A stretch of 64,000 nucleotides of DNA from Anaeromyxobacter soli (GTDB lineage Bacteria; Myxococcota; Myxococcia; Myxococcales; Anaeromyxobacteraceae), in NCBI RefSeq assembly GCF_022808855.1, contig NZ_JAKZLF010000019.1:31289-95288 (forward strand), written 5' to 3'. Below, piece after piece: positions 26,561 to 35,386 of this stretch (position 1 is the first letter of the stretch; every line of letters starts with the position of its first letter). A program made the position numbers and the translations under genes. The notes beneath the pieces are model-generated. The model saw only the letters and a program-made list of their open reading frames with translations. It ran no database searches and was not told where the DNA came from.

Positions 26561-27790
26561 TCAGCCTCCAAGCGCCGCCAGGAAGCGCCGCGAGAGAACG
26601 TCGTAGGTGTGGTGCTCGAGGATGAACTTCCGGCCTCGCGCGCCCATCTCCGCGCGCTCCCCCGCGCTCGTCGCCATCAATCGATGAACCCCGTCCGCGA
26701 TCGCGCCAGGGTCTTCGGGGGCCACGGATATGCCGCAGCGAGCCTCGGCCACCAGGTCGTTCCCGGCCTCGATCGCGTGGAGCACCGGCTTCGCCGCCAT
26801 CATGTAGTCCATGAGCTTGTTCGGACTCACGCCGAACCGGTAGAGCGGGCTGCGGTGCCAGCCGATGAACAGGGCGTCCATCGCGGCGAGCAACGCGGGG
26901 ATCGTGCGCTTCTTCACCGGATCCAGGAAGATCAGGTTCTCGAGCCCGAGCCTCGCCGCCCGGGCACGCAGCGCCTCCTTCTCGGGACCGTGTCCGACGA
27001 GCACGAACCCCACCGGCGTCTGGACGACGCGCGCTGCCGCCTCAACCAGCACCTCCAGGGCGTTCGCGACGCCATGCGCGCCAGCGTAGCCGATCAGAAA
27101 GGGGCATCGCCTCCGAAAGGCCTGGAGGGCGGAGGCGGCCTCCGTGGGGAGGGGCTGGTCGCTCGCTTCCCATTCCGCGACGTCGATTCCGTTCGCCACG
27201 TAGACGAACTTGCCGGGCGCGAGCCCGTGGGCGCGCATGTGAGCCTCCGCTCGCGGCAGCATCGAGACGACGCGATCGGCGCGGCGATAGGCGAAGTCCT
27301 CCGCCACCTGCATCGTCGCGATGAAGGGATGCCATCGCGACATGTTACCGAGCTCCATCGGCGACAGCGGCCAGAGGTCGTGGACCTCGTGGACGAAACG
27401 CGCGCCGTAGCGGCGCGCAATCCTGTGCGCCGGGAATGCATCCAGCGGGTAGGTCGAGGACGACACCACCGCATCGGGCCGGAACTCCGCCGTCACGAAC
27501 CGTTCGTGCCGATAAAGCCCCGACAGGAACGCGAGCATGTTCCGGATCCGACCCACGCCATTGCCGTGGTACTCCCCACCAGGCAGCCAGCAATACTCGA
27601 CGCCGTCGAGCATCTCATGACGAGGCACGGTCGAGGGCTCCGGCTGGGCAGCCCGGAGGTGCGAGAACGACGAGGCCACGACGCGCGTCCGGTGACCAAG
27701 GCGGTTCCAGGCGCGTGCCATGTAGAACGGACGGTACTCCATGCCGTGCTGCGTGGAGCCCGCGTAATGATTGATGAGAAGTATGTTCAT
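26561..27790 (-). CDS. Glycosyltransferase family 4 (WbpH/WbuB-like)
   Basis: A 409-residue GT-B enzyme beginning MNILLINHYAGSTQHGMEYR. This glycine/histidine-rich start is seen in WbuB/WbpH-type transferases. The donor domain contains GYAGAHGVANALEVLVEAAA, LVGHGPEKEALRARA and, unusually late, SPNKLMDYMMAAKPVLHAIE. It is the first gene of the minus-strand run that continues into the polymerase and flippase. The 235 bases between it and the polymerase start show no gene and no clear signal. Confidence 0.85.
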   Translation of the reverse strand: MNILLINHYAGSTQHGMEYRPFYMARAWNRLGHRTRVVASSFSHLRAAQPEPSTVPRHEMLDGVEYCWLPGGEYHGNGVGRIRNMLAFLSGLYRHERFVTAEFRPDAVVSSSTYPLDAFPAHRIARRYGARFVHEVHDLWPLSPMELGNMSRWHPFIATMQVAEDFAYRRADRVVSMLPRAEAHMRAHGLAPGKFVYVANGIDVAEWEASDQPLPTEAASALQAFRRRCPFLIGYAGAHGVANALEVLVEAAARVVQTPVGFVLVGHGPEKEALRARAARLGLENLIFLDPVKKRTIPALLAAMDALFIGWHRSPLYRFGVSPNKLMDYMMAAKPVLHAIEAGNDLVAEARCGISVAPEDPGAIADGVHRLMATSAGERAEMGARGRKFILEHHTYDVLSRRFLAALGG

Positions 27791-27980
27791 CGAAAGTTCA
27801 TCGCCTCGACGTCCGCCGGAGGCGCCCGCCCCCTGTCGCCGAGAAGAACAGTTGGTGGCACGGTCCGTTGCCCCCGTGGTAATGGCTCTCGCGTACTGGG
27901 CGCCGGTCCTCAGGGACCATCAACCTCCGTGCGATGAGAGTCGCCGGAACGCGATAAGCTGATCGTGCGGAGTATCTCTA
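27791..27980. promoter_or_regulatory. Divergent promoter region of the Wzx/Wzy and priming-transferase units
   Basis: This 190-bp gap separates the minus-strand glycosyltransferase (start 27790) from the plus-strand sugar transferase (start 27981). It must hold promoters for both. I see only weak -10-like hexamers (GATAAG near 27953-27958) and no convincing -35 or palindrome. Confidence 0.3.
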
Positions 27981-28580
27981 GTGACACCATATGTGGTCAC
28001 CAAGCGAGCCGTCGACGTGTCGGCGTCGCTGATCGGTCTTGCGCTGCTCTCGCCGCTTCTCGTCGCCGTAGCGGTGGCCGTCAAGCTGGACAGCCCCGGC
28101 CCTGCTTTGTTCCGGCACGAGCGCATCGGCCGCGGCAGACGGAAGTTTCTCCTTCTCAAGTTCCGCTCCATGACGCACGGCGCAAGCGGTCGAGACGTGA
28201 CGGTAGCAGGCGACGCTCGTGTCACACGCGTCGGGCGCCTGCTGCGGCGAACGAAGATCGATGAGCTCCCACAGCTCTGGAACGTGCTCGTGGGCGACAT
28301 GAGCCTCGTGGGCCCACGCCCCGAGGTCGACCGTTACGTCCGAATGTTTGCGAGCGACTACGACGACATCCTCCAAGTCAGACCCGGCATCACCGATCTC
28401 GCGGCGATCGAGTACCGCGACGAGGAGCGGATCCTGGCAGCGAGCCGCGATCCGGACGCGGAGTACTGCCGGATCGTGCTGCCAGCGAAGATCGCGCTCT
28501 ACCGCAGATACCTCGCCGAGCGGTCGCTCCGAACGGATTTCGTCATCCTCGCCAGAACGTTCGCAGCCATTCTGCGTTAG
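27981..28580 (+). CDS. Undecaprenyl-phosphate sugar-1-phosphate transferase (PglC type)
   Basis: A 199-residue monotopic phosphoglycosyl transferase. One re-entrant hydrophobic helix (about 11-35) is followed by SPGPALFRHERIG at 38-50 and KFLLLKFRSM. The catalytic Asp-Glu pair is in TKIDELPQLW (94-95), then GDMSLVGPRPE. It lacks the extra N-terminal helices of WbaP/WcaJ and so is the minimal PglC-like form, which transfers a sugar-1-phosphate from UDP-sugar to undecaprenyl phosphate to start the repeat unit. GTG start at 27981; another GTG at 27993 is possible. Confidence 0.92.
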   Translation: MTPYVVTKRAVDVSASLIGLALLSPLLVAVAVAVKLDSPGPALFRHERIGRGRRKFLLLKFRSMTHGASGRDVTVAGDARVTRVGRLLRRTKIDELPQLWNVLVGDMSLVGPRPEVDRYVRMFASDYDDILQVRPGITDLAAIEYRDEERILAASRDPDAEYCRIVLPAKIALYRRYLAERSLRTDFVILARTFAAILR

Positions 28581-28581
28581 G

Positions 28582-28605
28582 CGAGCGCCCTTCGAAAGGC
28601 GCTCG
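28582..28605. terminator. Bidirectional terminator-like hairpin
   Basis: cgagcgcc (28582-28589) and ggcgctcg (28598-28605) form an 8-bp perfect stem with an 8-base loop (cttcgaaa). It begins two bases after the priming transferase stop and lies before the end of the convergent Wzz-like gene. No T tract is visible. Confidence 0.55.
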
Positions 28606-28636
28606 ATGGCGGCAGCGGGGATCGCCTGGGAGACGG

Positions 28637-29857
28637 TCACGCAGTTCGTGACGTACCATCGCGACTCGAACGAGCCGAACGCGCCGCTGGGCCAATTCCG
28701 AGAAGTTCGGCCACCCCACCTCGACGCGCCCACTCCCAGGCGATTGACGCAGCGATCCCCAGGAGAGTCGCCATCGCGACGATGCGCAGCCGTTGTGGCC
28801 TCGCCTTGCGTGTGGGTAACGTGGGCATGTCGAGCACCTGGAAGGTGGAAACCTCGCGGGCCTCGTTCGCCTTGGCGGCCTCGAGCCGCTCCAGCGCGAA
28901 TATCAGCGTCGCCTCGCTCACCTTGCGATCGCGGAAGATCGCCTCGAACTCCGCACGCAGTTTCGGGACGTCGAGTGCAGCCGGAAACACACCAGCGCGC
29001 GACGTCTTGCCTCGCGATTTTGCGTTCGCCGGCGTAGCGGAGACCTCGGTCGCGGGCTGCTCGAGGTCGCGAAGCTTCTCGTTCACGACCGCGATCTGCG
29101 ACCGAAGCTGCTGAAGTGTCGCCTCGTCACCGGCCGAGAACGTCCGCGCGTAGTCGAGCTCCAGCTCCTTGTTGATGCGTTGCGTCTGCAGCGTCGCCAG
29201 CGCCGACACGACCGCCTTCGTCTGCGTCTCTATATCCACGATCTGGTACTTCTCCTGGAATTCACGCATCCGTGTGGCCGTACCGTCTGCCTGCTGACGT
29301 AGCTCAGCGACTCTCTTCTCGAGGAAGTTCACCTCCTCCGAGGCCGAGCTGACATTCACGCGGCGAAACACCTGGTTCGCGAAATTCAGAAGGTAGGCGA
29401 GCATCTCCTGGACGAAGCGGGGGTCCTTGTCCTCGCACGACACCTGGACGAGGTTCGGCTTCGGCAGCGCCTTGACGTCGCAGTGCTCCCACAGGGCGTC
29501 GCGTGCGTTCTCCTGATACCTCTTCCCATACCGGTCGCGCAGATTGAACTTTTCCACGACTGCATCGGTCACCGAAACGCTCTGCAACACCGCTGCGATT
29601 CGTGGCACATCCGCGCCCCCGCCGGCAGAGTCGAATCCCGCCGCGAGGCTTGCCACCTCTGCGCCGAGCATGCTGGAGATTCCCTGCCGTTGACCCCTGG
29701 CCGGGACGACCGTGGCAACGGACCGATACCATTTCGGTGCGAGGACCGCGTAGATCACGCCGCCCAACGCAAAAGCGAGGGTGAACGCCGCCAGACGCTT
29801 CTGCACGGCGCGATCTCTGAGGAACGAAAGGTCCAGCGGTGACATGGCCCAGCTCAC
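28637..29857 (-). CDS. Wzz-family chain-length determinant, no kinase domain
   Basis: A 406-residue polysaccharide co-polymerase. A first transmembrane helix at about 24-41 is followed by the APKWYRSVATVVPA segment and a long periplasmic coiled-coil region. The C-terminal helix (about 360-385) is preceded by LDMPTLPTRKARPQRLR, the proline-rich motif of Wzz proteins. No Walker A follows, so unlike Wzc it has no tyrosine-kinase domain. GTG 29857 overlaps the TGA of the export protein gene (GTGA); ATG 29845 is an alternative. It would set chain length with the adjacent export protein. Confidence 0.88.
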   Translation of the reverse strand: MSWAMSPLDLSFLRDRAVQKRLAAFTLAFALGGVIYAVLAPKWYRSVATVVPARGQRQGISSMLGAEVASLAAGFDSAGGGADVPRIAAVLQSVSVTDAVVEKFNLRDRYGKRYQENARDALWEHCDVKALPKPNLVQVSCEDKDPRFVQEMLAYLLNFANQVFRRVNVSSASEEVNFLEKRVAELRQQADGTATRMREFQEKYQIVDIETQTKAVVSALATLQTQRINKELELDYARTFSAGDEATLQQLRSQIAVVNEKLRDLEQPATEVSATPANAKSRGKTSRAGVFPAALDVPKLRAEFEAIFRDRKVSEATLIFALERLEAAKANEAREVSTFQVLDMPTLPTRKARPQRLRIVAMATLLGIAASIAWEWARRGGVAELLGIGPAARSARSSRDGTSRTA

Positions 29858-31491
29858 TTCCTTGCGGAGATGACTACGGCAACACCGCTCAAGACAATTC
29901 CGGCGGCACCGAGGAAGATCTGAACGACCTCCGACCGCGAGAAGTTGCGCTCCGGTACGATCACCGATGAGCCCGGCTCCACGTTCAGGTCCGATGCGTA
30001 CTTCTTCGTCTCACCGTTCGGCGTCACGACGCGTACGCTGGAAAGGCCCTGCGCGAACCGATTCCGGCCGCCCGCGAGCGACAGGTACTGCTGGATCCCG
30101 AAGTTCGGGTTGTACGGGTACTCGCCGGCCTTGAACACAGCACCCTCCACGAGGATGCTCCGCCTCTTGAATGGCACCACGAGCGAGTCGCCCAGCTCGA
30201 CGGGACGGTCCGCGCTCAGATCGCGGACCATCACGAGCTGGTAGAGGTTGACGGGCAGTGACGTCCCGTTGCGCAGCACGTAGGCGCCGGTGAGATCCGC
30301 GAGGGGTCCGACACCGCCAACGCGATCGAGGAGCGTCCGGACCGAATCGCCCTGGACGAACGGCAGGCGCCGCGTCGCTGTAGCATCGTTCGGCGCGGTA
30401 GCGCCGGCGATCGCGCCGATAATCATGACGGACCGCTGAAGGTCCGCGAACGCCGGAATCCTGACGCTGTCTTCGTGCTGAATGGTGGCGGTCGGGAGGG
30501 ACCCGTCCGCCCCGAAGGGAAGCAGCGTCTGGTCCTGGCGGTCCTCCTTCGATCGTCGTACTAGGCTGATCGGCAGGCGCTGGGTCGCGGTCGGCGCGAG
30601 TCCACCGGCGAGCTCGACGAGCTCTGCGAGGTCACGCTTTCCCGTCAGCTCGTAGCGCCCTGGGCGATTGACCGCGCCGTCGACCGTCGCAGCAAGCTCC
30701 TCGAACGGCACGCGCACCACGTCGCCGTCGAGGAGATACGGGTTCTGCGCCACGTCGCCGGTGAGCGAGTAGACCAGCAAGTCGGCGCGGAGCTCCTTGC
30801 CGTCTCGCCGCCGGATCTCGATGCGGCGCCTCGAGGCGTTCGGCCCGAAGCCACCCGCGCGTGCGATGAGGCTTGCGACGCGATCGAGCGCGCGAGCAGG
30901 GTATGAACCCGGTCGCTTCACGTCGTCGACAACCTGCACGAGGAACGTCCGCGGCTCGGCGAGCGTAACGTCGAAGCTTAGCCGCGGGTAGAAGCGCGCC
31001 ACGGAGTCACGCATGATCCGCCGCGCCTGAGACAGGGTCTTCCCGCCGAGATCGAGAAAGCCTGTCTTAGGGACGAACGCGCGGCCTTCCAGATCCACGG
31101 TCACGCGCAGCTTGAAGTTCTGGACGCCCCAGAAGTTCAGCTCGAGGATGTCCCCGGGGCCGCACACGTACGCGTCGGGATCCAACGGCGCGTCGATCGC
31201 AGGAACCCTGGCGGCGAGCGAGCGGTCGATGCCCGAGACCCCCATCCCTGTCTGGTCCCGTGGGGCAACCATTTCGGATCCGTCGCGGGTGTGATCCCGC
31301 TCGCGATCCAGGTCAGGAACCGTGAACGGCGGCTGATACGGGGACGCGCTTCCGGGCGCGGTTTCGCCGGGCGTCGTGGGGAACGTTCCGGGTGACTGCA
31401 ACGTCTGCGCGAGCGCGACGTTGCTCATCCAAAAGACGGGCTGGCAGCAGAGCAGCACAGCCACCGCGCGACCGAAAGTCGTACGAAGCAT
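29854..31491 (-). CDS. Polysaccharide export protein with SLBB repeats
   Basis: A 545-residue secreted protein. Signal peptide at 1-29 (ends VALAQ, no lipobox cysteine at the cleavage site). The polysaccharide-export domain starts near YVCGPGDILELNFWGVQNFK and is followed by several SLBB-type repeats (for example KRPGSYPARALDRVASLIAR, NRPGRYELTGKRDLAELVEL). A C-terminal hydrophobic helix is preceded by ARNFSRSEVVQ-like sequence. It is longer than the Wza at 8925 and may pair with the Wzz protein to span the envelope. Start ATG 31491 fits the signal peptide; no strong ribosome-binding site is seen. Confidence 0.87.
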   Translation of the reverse strand: MLRTTFGRAVAVLLCCQPVFWMSNVALAQTLQSPGTFPTTPGETAPGSASPYQPPFTVPDLDRERDHTRDGSEMVAPRDQTGMGVSGIDRSLAARVPAIDAPLDPDAYVCGPGDILELNFWGVQNFKLRVTVDLEGRAFVPKTGFLDLGGKTLSQARRIMRDSVARFYPRLSFDVTLAEPRTFLVQVVDDVKRPGSYPARALDRVASLIARAGGFGPNASRRRIEIRRRDGKELRADLLVYSLTGDVAQNPYLLDGDVVRVPFEELAATVDGAVNRPGRYELTGKRDLAELVELAGGLAPTATQRLPISLVRRSKEDRQDQTLLPFGADGSLPTATIQHEDSVRIPAFADLQRSVMIIGAIAGATAPNDATATRRLPFVQGDSVRTLLDRVGGVGPLADLTGAYVLRNGTSLPVNLYQLVMVRDLSADRPVELGDSLVVPFKRRSILVEGAVFKAGEYPYNPNFGIQQYLSLAGGRNRFAQGLSSVRVVTPNGETKKYASDLNVEPGSSVIVPERNFSRSEVVQIFLGAAGIVLSGVAVVISARK

Positions 31492-31768
31492 TTCACGTCC
31501 GAGGTGAGCCCGCGCGGCGGAGCCCCGTGGGCACGTGCGCGAGTGGGTCAAGATCGCGCCTTGTGGGCACGAGCCGAGCAGAGAACGTTAGGGGCATTCC
31601 GGGTCCCGGCTCGGACGGCCAGTGCACGATGGACGTTACCTCACTGGGTCCCTCCGGTCCAGACTGCGAGCACGACCGAACCTTTGGCTCGACAGCCATG
31701 AACTGGTGGCGGCGCGGTCTCCGATCCACCTGCAACTCGCCCGCGCGCTGACCAGTTGCACGTGACCG
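31492..31768. other. Intergenic region upstream of the export/Wzz pair
   Basis: This 277-bp gap lies between the rmlD end and the export-protein start (both minus strand), so it should hold the promoter for the latter. Repeats near the rmlD end include tgcaact (31731-31737) with agttgca (31754-31760), and aactggt (31701-31707) with accagtt (31751-31757). These are two alternative 7-bp pairings that could form a terminator for the rml operon or an operator. No gene is visible. Confidence 0.35.
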
Positions 31769-32668
31769 TCAAGCGCCGCGCCGCTGCCACTCCGCGCGGA
31801 ACCGGCGGAGCGCCTCATCGATTGGCAGGGGCTTCGTCCGGAGCAGCGCCGCCGCGCGCTCCGTGCGCAGGCCCCCGCGCAAGGGACGTGGGGCGAGGAG
31901 CTTCACGTCCGCGGTCCTGACCGGAACGATCTCGCCCGAAAGACCGAACTCGGTCGCCACCCTCCGCGCGAACTCCACGCGATCGAGCACGGTGGCGTCG
32001 CTCGTGTGCAGGACGCCCCGGTAGGTCGTCTCGAGCAGCAGCTCGAGGCACATCGCCGCGCCGTTCGCGGCGAGCGTGGTCGAGACGAGCTGGTCCGAGA
32101 ACGCGTGGACCTTTTCTCCGCGCGAGAGCTTCTCCACCACCTGCGTCGCAAAGGTGGCCTTCGCCCCCTGCCGACCGCTGTACACGACTGCGACGCGCCC
32201 CACGGCGCAGTCCGGCACGAGCACGAGCGCCGCCTCCTCGCCGCAGCGCTTCGTGCGCGCGTAGACGCCGCGCGGGTTCGGCACGTCGTCCTCGGAGTAC
32301 GGGCCGGCGGTGCCGTCGAAGACGTAGTCGGTAGAGACCGCCACGAGCCGCGCGCCCAGGGCGCGGCAGGCGCGGGCCACCTGCTCGCTGCCGCCGACGT
32401 TCACGCGCCAGGCGAGCTCCGGGTCGCGCTCACAGGCGTCCACGTCGGTCGCGGCTCCCGCGTGAAGTACCGCCTCGGCACCGAACTCGCGGAGGACCCG
32501 CTCGACCGACGCGCCGTCGCCGAGGTCGGCCTCGGCCCAGCGGTACGCGCCAGGCGGCAGCCGACATGGCCCGCGGCCGATGGCGAGCACCTCGTGACCG
32601 CTCGCAGCGAGCGCTGCCACGGCCTCGCCGCCGAGCAGCCCGTTCGCCCCGGTGACCGCGACGCGCAC
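31769..32668 (-). CDS. rfbD: dTDP-4-dehydrorhamnose reductase
   Basis: A 299-residue short-chain reductase, last step of dTDP-L-rhamnose synthesis. VTGANGLLG at 5-13 binds the dinucleotide. VSTDYVFDG (111-119) and Tyr136-x3-Lys140 (GVYARTK) are the family catalytic elements. The GTG start at 32668 shares one base with the TAG of rfbB (TAGTG). It is the last gene of the rfbA-C-B-D operon. Confidence 0.93.
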   Translation of the reverse strand: MRVAVTGANGLLGGEAVAALAASGHEVLAIGRGPCRLPPGAYRWAEADLGDGASVERVLREFGAEAVLHAGAATDVDACERDPELAWRVNVGGSEQVARACRALGARLVAVSTDYVFDGTAGPYSEDDVPNPRGVYARTKRCGEEAALVLVPDCAVGRVAVVYSGRQGAKATFATQVVEKLSRGEKVHAFSDQLVSTTLAANGAAMCLELLLETTYRGVLHTSDATVLDRVEFARRVATEFGLSGEIVPVRTADVKLLAPRPLRGGLRTERAAALLRTKPLPIDEALRRFRAEWQRRGA

Positions 32669-33678
32669 TACCGGCCTCCGTACTGCTTCTCGTAGTACTT
32701 CAGGTATTCGCCGGAGATGATCCGCTCCCACCACGGCCGGCGCTCCACGTACCAGCGCACGGTCGCGGCGAGCGCGTCCTCGAACGCGTGCCGCGGCGCC
32801 CAGCCGAGCTGGGTCCGCGCCTTGGTGGAGTCGATGGCGTAGCGGCGGTCATGGCCGGGCCGATCCGTCACGTACCTGATGAGCGACTCGGGCTTGCCGA
32901 CGAGGCGGAGCACCTGCTTCACGATGTCGATGTTGTGGCGCTCGCTCGACGCCCCGAAGTTGTAGACCTGCCCGCTCTCGCCCTGCTCCAGCGCGGCGAG
33001 GAGGCCGCGACAGTGGTCCTCGACGTGGATCCAGTCGCGCACGTTCATGCCGTCGCCGTACACGGGCAGGGGCAGGTCGCGGAGCGCGTTCGCGATCATG
33101 AGCGGGATGAGCTTCTCGGGAAACTGGTAGGGCCCGTAGTTGTTCGAGCACCGCGTGACGACCACCGGCAGCTTGAACGTGTGCGCGTAGGCGAGCGCGA
33201 GGAGATCGCTCGAGGCCTTCGAGGCGGAGTACGGCGAGGACGGATCGAGGGGCGTCTTCTCGGTGAAGAGGCCGGTCGGCCCGAGCGAGCCGTACACCTC
33301 GTCGGTGGAGACGTGGACGAAGCGCTTCACCCCGAGCTCGCGCGCCGCCTCGAGCAGCACCTGAGTGCCGCGCACGTTCGTCTCGATGAAGACGGACGGG
33401 GAGAGGATCGAGCGATCGACGTGGCTCTCGGCCGCGAGGTGCAGCACCGCTTCGATCTTCTCCGTCCGGAAGACGTCGGCGATGAGCTCGCCGTTGCAGA
33501 TGTCGCCGCGCACGAAGCGGTAGCGCGGGTTCCCCTCGAGGTCGGCGAGGTTCTCGGCGTTCCCGGCGTAGGTGAGCTTGTCGAGGTTGACGATGCGCCA
33601 CTCGGGCCGCTCGGCGAGGAGGAGGCGCACCAGATTCGAGCCGATGAAGCCCGAGCCGCCGGTGAGGAGGACGTTCAT
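32668..33678 (-). CDS. rfbB: dTDP-glucose 4,6-dehydratase
   Basis: A 336-residue extended SDR enzyme making dTDP-4-keto-6-deoxyglucose. The NAD loop is TGGSGFIGS at 6-14. The catalytic Thr-Asp-Glu is at 125-127 (VSTDEVYG), Tyr150/Lys154 are in PYSASKASSD, and SNNYGPYQFPEKLIP is conserved. Its length is normal for the family. It starts 15 bases after rfbC and overlaps rfbD by one base. Confidence 0.96.
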   Translation of the reverse strand: MNVLLTGGSGFIGSNLVRLLLAERPEWRIVNLDKLTYAGNAENLADLEGNPRYRFVRGDICNGELIADVFRTEKIEAVLHLAAESHVDRSILSPSVFIETNVRGTQVLLEAARELGVKRFVHVSTDEVYGSLGPTGLFTEKTPLDPSSPYSASKASSDLLALAYAHTFKLPVVVTRCSNNYGPYQFPEKLIPLMIANALRDLPLPVYGDGMNVRDWIHVEDHCRGLLAALEQGESGQVYNFGASSERHNIDIVKQVLRLVGKPESLIRYVTDRPGHDRRYAIDSTKARTQLGWAPRHAFEDALAATVRWYVERRPWWERIISGEYLKYYEKQYGGR

Positions 33679-33693
33679 TCTTGATTCTCCAGC

Positions 33694-34242
33694 TCAGTCG
33701 AACAGCGGCGCGTCGGCGAGGCGCAGCCCGGCCGCGTCCTTCGCCGAGACGACGGGCGAGTCGCCGCCGGTCTGCCAGTCGATGGCGAGGGTCGGATCGT
33801 CCCAGCGGATGCAGCGCTCGTGCTCCGGGTGCCAGTAGTCGGTGGTCTTGTAGAGGAACTCCGCCTCGGTCGAGCGAACGAGGAACCCGTGGGCGAAGCC
33901 CTCCGGGATCCAGAGCTGGCGCTTGTTCTCGGCGGAGAGCACCTCGCCCACCCACTTGCCGCAGGTCGGCGAGCCGCGGCGGAGGTCCACCGCCACGTCG
34001 AGCACCTCGCCGCGGACCACGCGCACGAGCTTTCCCTGCGGGCGCGGGAGCTGGTAGTGCAGGCCGCGCAGGACGTTCCGCGCCGACAGGCTGTGGTTGT
34101 CCTGCACGAACTCGACGGCCCGCCCGACCGCGGCGTCGAAGGCCTTGCGGTTGAAGCTCTCGAAGAAGAAGCCCCGCGCGTCCCCGAACACCTTCGGCTC
34201 GAGGACCAGCACGTCCGGGATGCGGGTGGGCCGGACGTTCAT
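33694..34242 (-). CDS. rfbC: dTDP-4-dehydrorhamnose 3,5-epimerase
   Basis: A 182-residue cupin epimerase. The active-site His62 is in RGLHYQ, WIPEGFAHGF is at 111-120, and Tyr132 is in FLYKTTDYW. Length is typical. The ATG at 34242 shares a base with the rfbA stop (TGATG), which also rules out the longer in-frame extension. It acts between RfbB and RfbD in dTDP-rhamnose synthesis. Confidence 0.95.
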   Translation of the reverse strand: MNVRPTRIPDVLVLEPKVFGDARGFFFESFNRKAFDAAVGRAVEFVQDNHSLSARNVLRGLHYQLPRPQGKLVRVVRGEVLDVAVDLRRGSPTCGKWVGEVLSAENKRQLWIPEGFAHGFLVRSTEAEFLYKTTDYWHPEHERCIRWDDPTLAIDWQTGGDSPVVSAKDAAGLRLADAPLFD

Positions 34243-35129
34243 CAGAAGACCCGCGTGCCGACGAGCCCGCAGACGTACTGGCCGTAGCTCGACTTGCCCA
34301 GGGCCGCGGCGCAGCGCTCGAGCCGGGCGTCGTCGATCCATCCCTGCCGCCAGGCCACCTCCTCCGGGCAGGCGACCTTGAGCCCCTGGCGCTTCTCGAT
34401 GGTGGCGATGAACTGCCCCGCGTCGAGGAGCGAGTCGTGCGTGCCGGTGTCGAGCCAGGCGTAACCTCGGCCCATGATCTCGACCGCGAGCTTGCCCTCG
34501 TCGAGGTACAGGCGGTTGAGGTCGGTGATCTCCAGCTCGCCGCGCGCGGAGGGGCGCACGGTGCGCGCCTTCTCGACGACCTCCTCGTCGTAGAAATAGA
34601 GGCCCGTGACCGCGTAGCGCGACTTCGGCCGTGCCGGCTTCTCCTCGATGCTGACGGCCCGCCGCTTCTCGTCGAACTCCACGACGCCGTAGCGCTCCGG
34701 GTCGGTCACCGCGTAGGCGAAGACTGTCGCCCCGTCGCGCCGCTCGTCCGCGGTCCGCAGCACCTGCTGCAGCTCGTGGCCGTAGAAGATGTTGTCGCCG
34801 AGCACGAGCGCCGACGGGCCATCCCGCACGAAGTCCGCTCCGAGGATGAACGCCTGCGCGAGGCCGTCCGGGCTCGGCTGGACCTTGTACTCGAAGTGCA
34901 TGCCCCAGGCGCCGCCGTCGCCGAGGAGCTCCGCGAACCGCGGCGTGTCCTGCGGCGTCGAGATGACGAGCACCTCCCGGATCCCGGCGAGCATCAGCGC
35001 CGTGAGCGGGTAGTAGATCATCGGCTTGTCGTAGACGGGCAACAGCTGCTTCGAGACGGACAGCGTGGCCGGATAGAGCCGGGTTCCGGCGCCGCCAGCG
35101 AGGATGATGCCCTTGCGCCTGGTCGTCAT
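34242..35129 (-). CDS. rfbA: Glucose-1-phosphate thymidylyltransferase
   Basis: A 295-residue nucleotidyltransferase starting [20 protein letters not shown], with [17 protein letters not shown] following. [10 protein letters not shown] and [10 protein letters not shown] are also conserved. It makes dTDP-glucose, the entry to rhamnose. ATG 35129 gives the usual length; the frame stays open upstream but that part is intergenic. It is the first gene of the rfbACBD operon. Confidence 0.96.
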   Translation of the reverse strand: MTTRRKGIILAGGAGTRLYPATLSVSKQLLPVYDKPMIYYPLTALMLAGIREVLVISTPQDTPRFAELLGDGGAWGMHFEYKVQPSPDGLAQAFILGADFVRDGPSALVLGDNIFYGHELQQVLRTADERRDGATVFAYAVTDPERYGVVEFDEKRRAVSIEEKPARPKSRYAVTGLYFYDEEVVEKARTVRPSARGELEITDLNRLYLDEGKLAVEIMGRGYAWLDTGTHDSLLDAGQFIATIEKRQGLKVACPEEVAWRQGWIDDARLERCAAALGKSSYGQYVCGLVGTRVF

Positions 35130-35365
35130 GGGATCCGCCGCGTCTCCGAGCGTTGGAGCAGCCCCGCGTCGTCGCGAGGATGAAACCGTCGGAGCCGCGG
35201 CCCGCCTGCAGCTTGCAGCGTCGAGGCGCTCGAACGCCCGTCCGCCGGCCAAGACCGCGAGTCCGCGATCTTCTACGACGCTCCGCGCGGCCGGCGCAAG
35301 CGCGGCCGGAGTCCGCTTCCGCTCACGGCAGGCTGGCGCCGTCTCGCGCCGCGGGGCAGCGTGGC

Positions 35366-35386
35366 GACGCCGGCGGCCGCGGCGTC
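35366..35386 (-). terminator. Hairpin at the end of the GH16 gene
   Basis: gacgccg (35366-35372) and cggcgtc (35380-35386) form a 7-bp stem with a 7-base loop, overlapping the GH16 stop codon on the minus strand. The rest of the 255-bp gap up to rfbA (35130-35384) must contain the rfb promoter, but I see no clear elements. It also carries a direct repeat gcgcggccgg twice near 35286-35310. Confidence 0.4.

Noticed and set aside
28637..29857. Wzc tyrosine kinase
   Set aside because: The protein has the Wzz domain and both membrane helices but no Walker A or tyrosine-rich tail.
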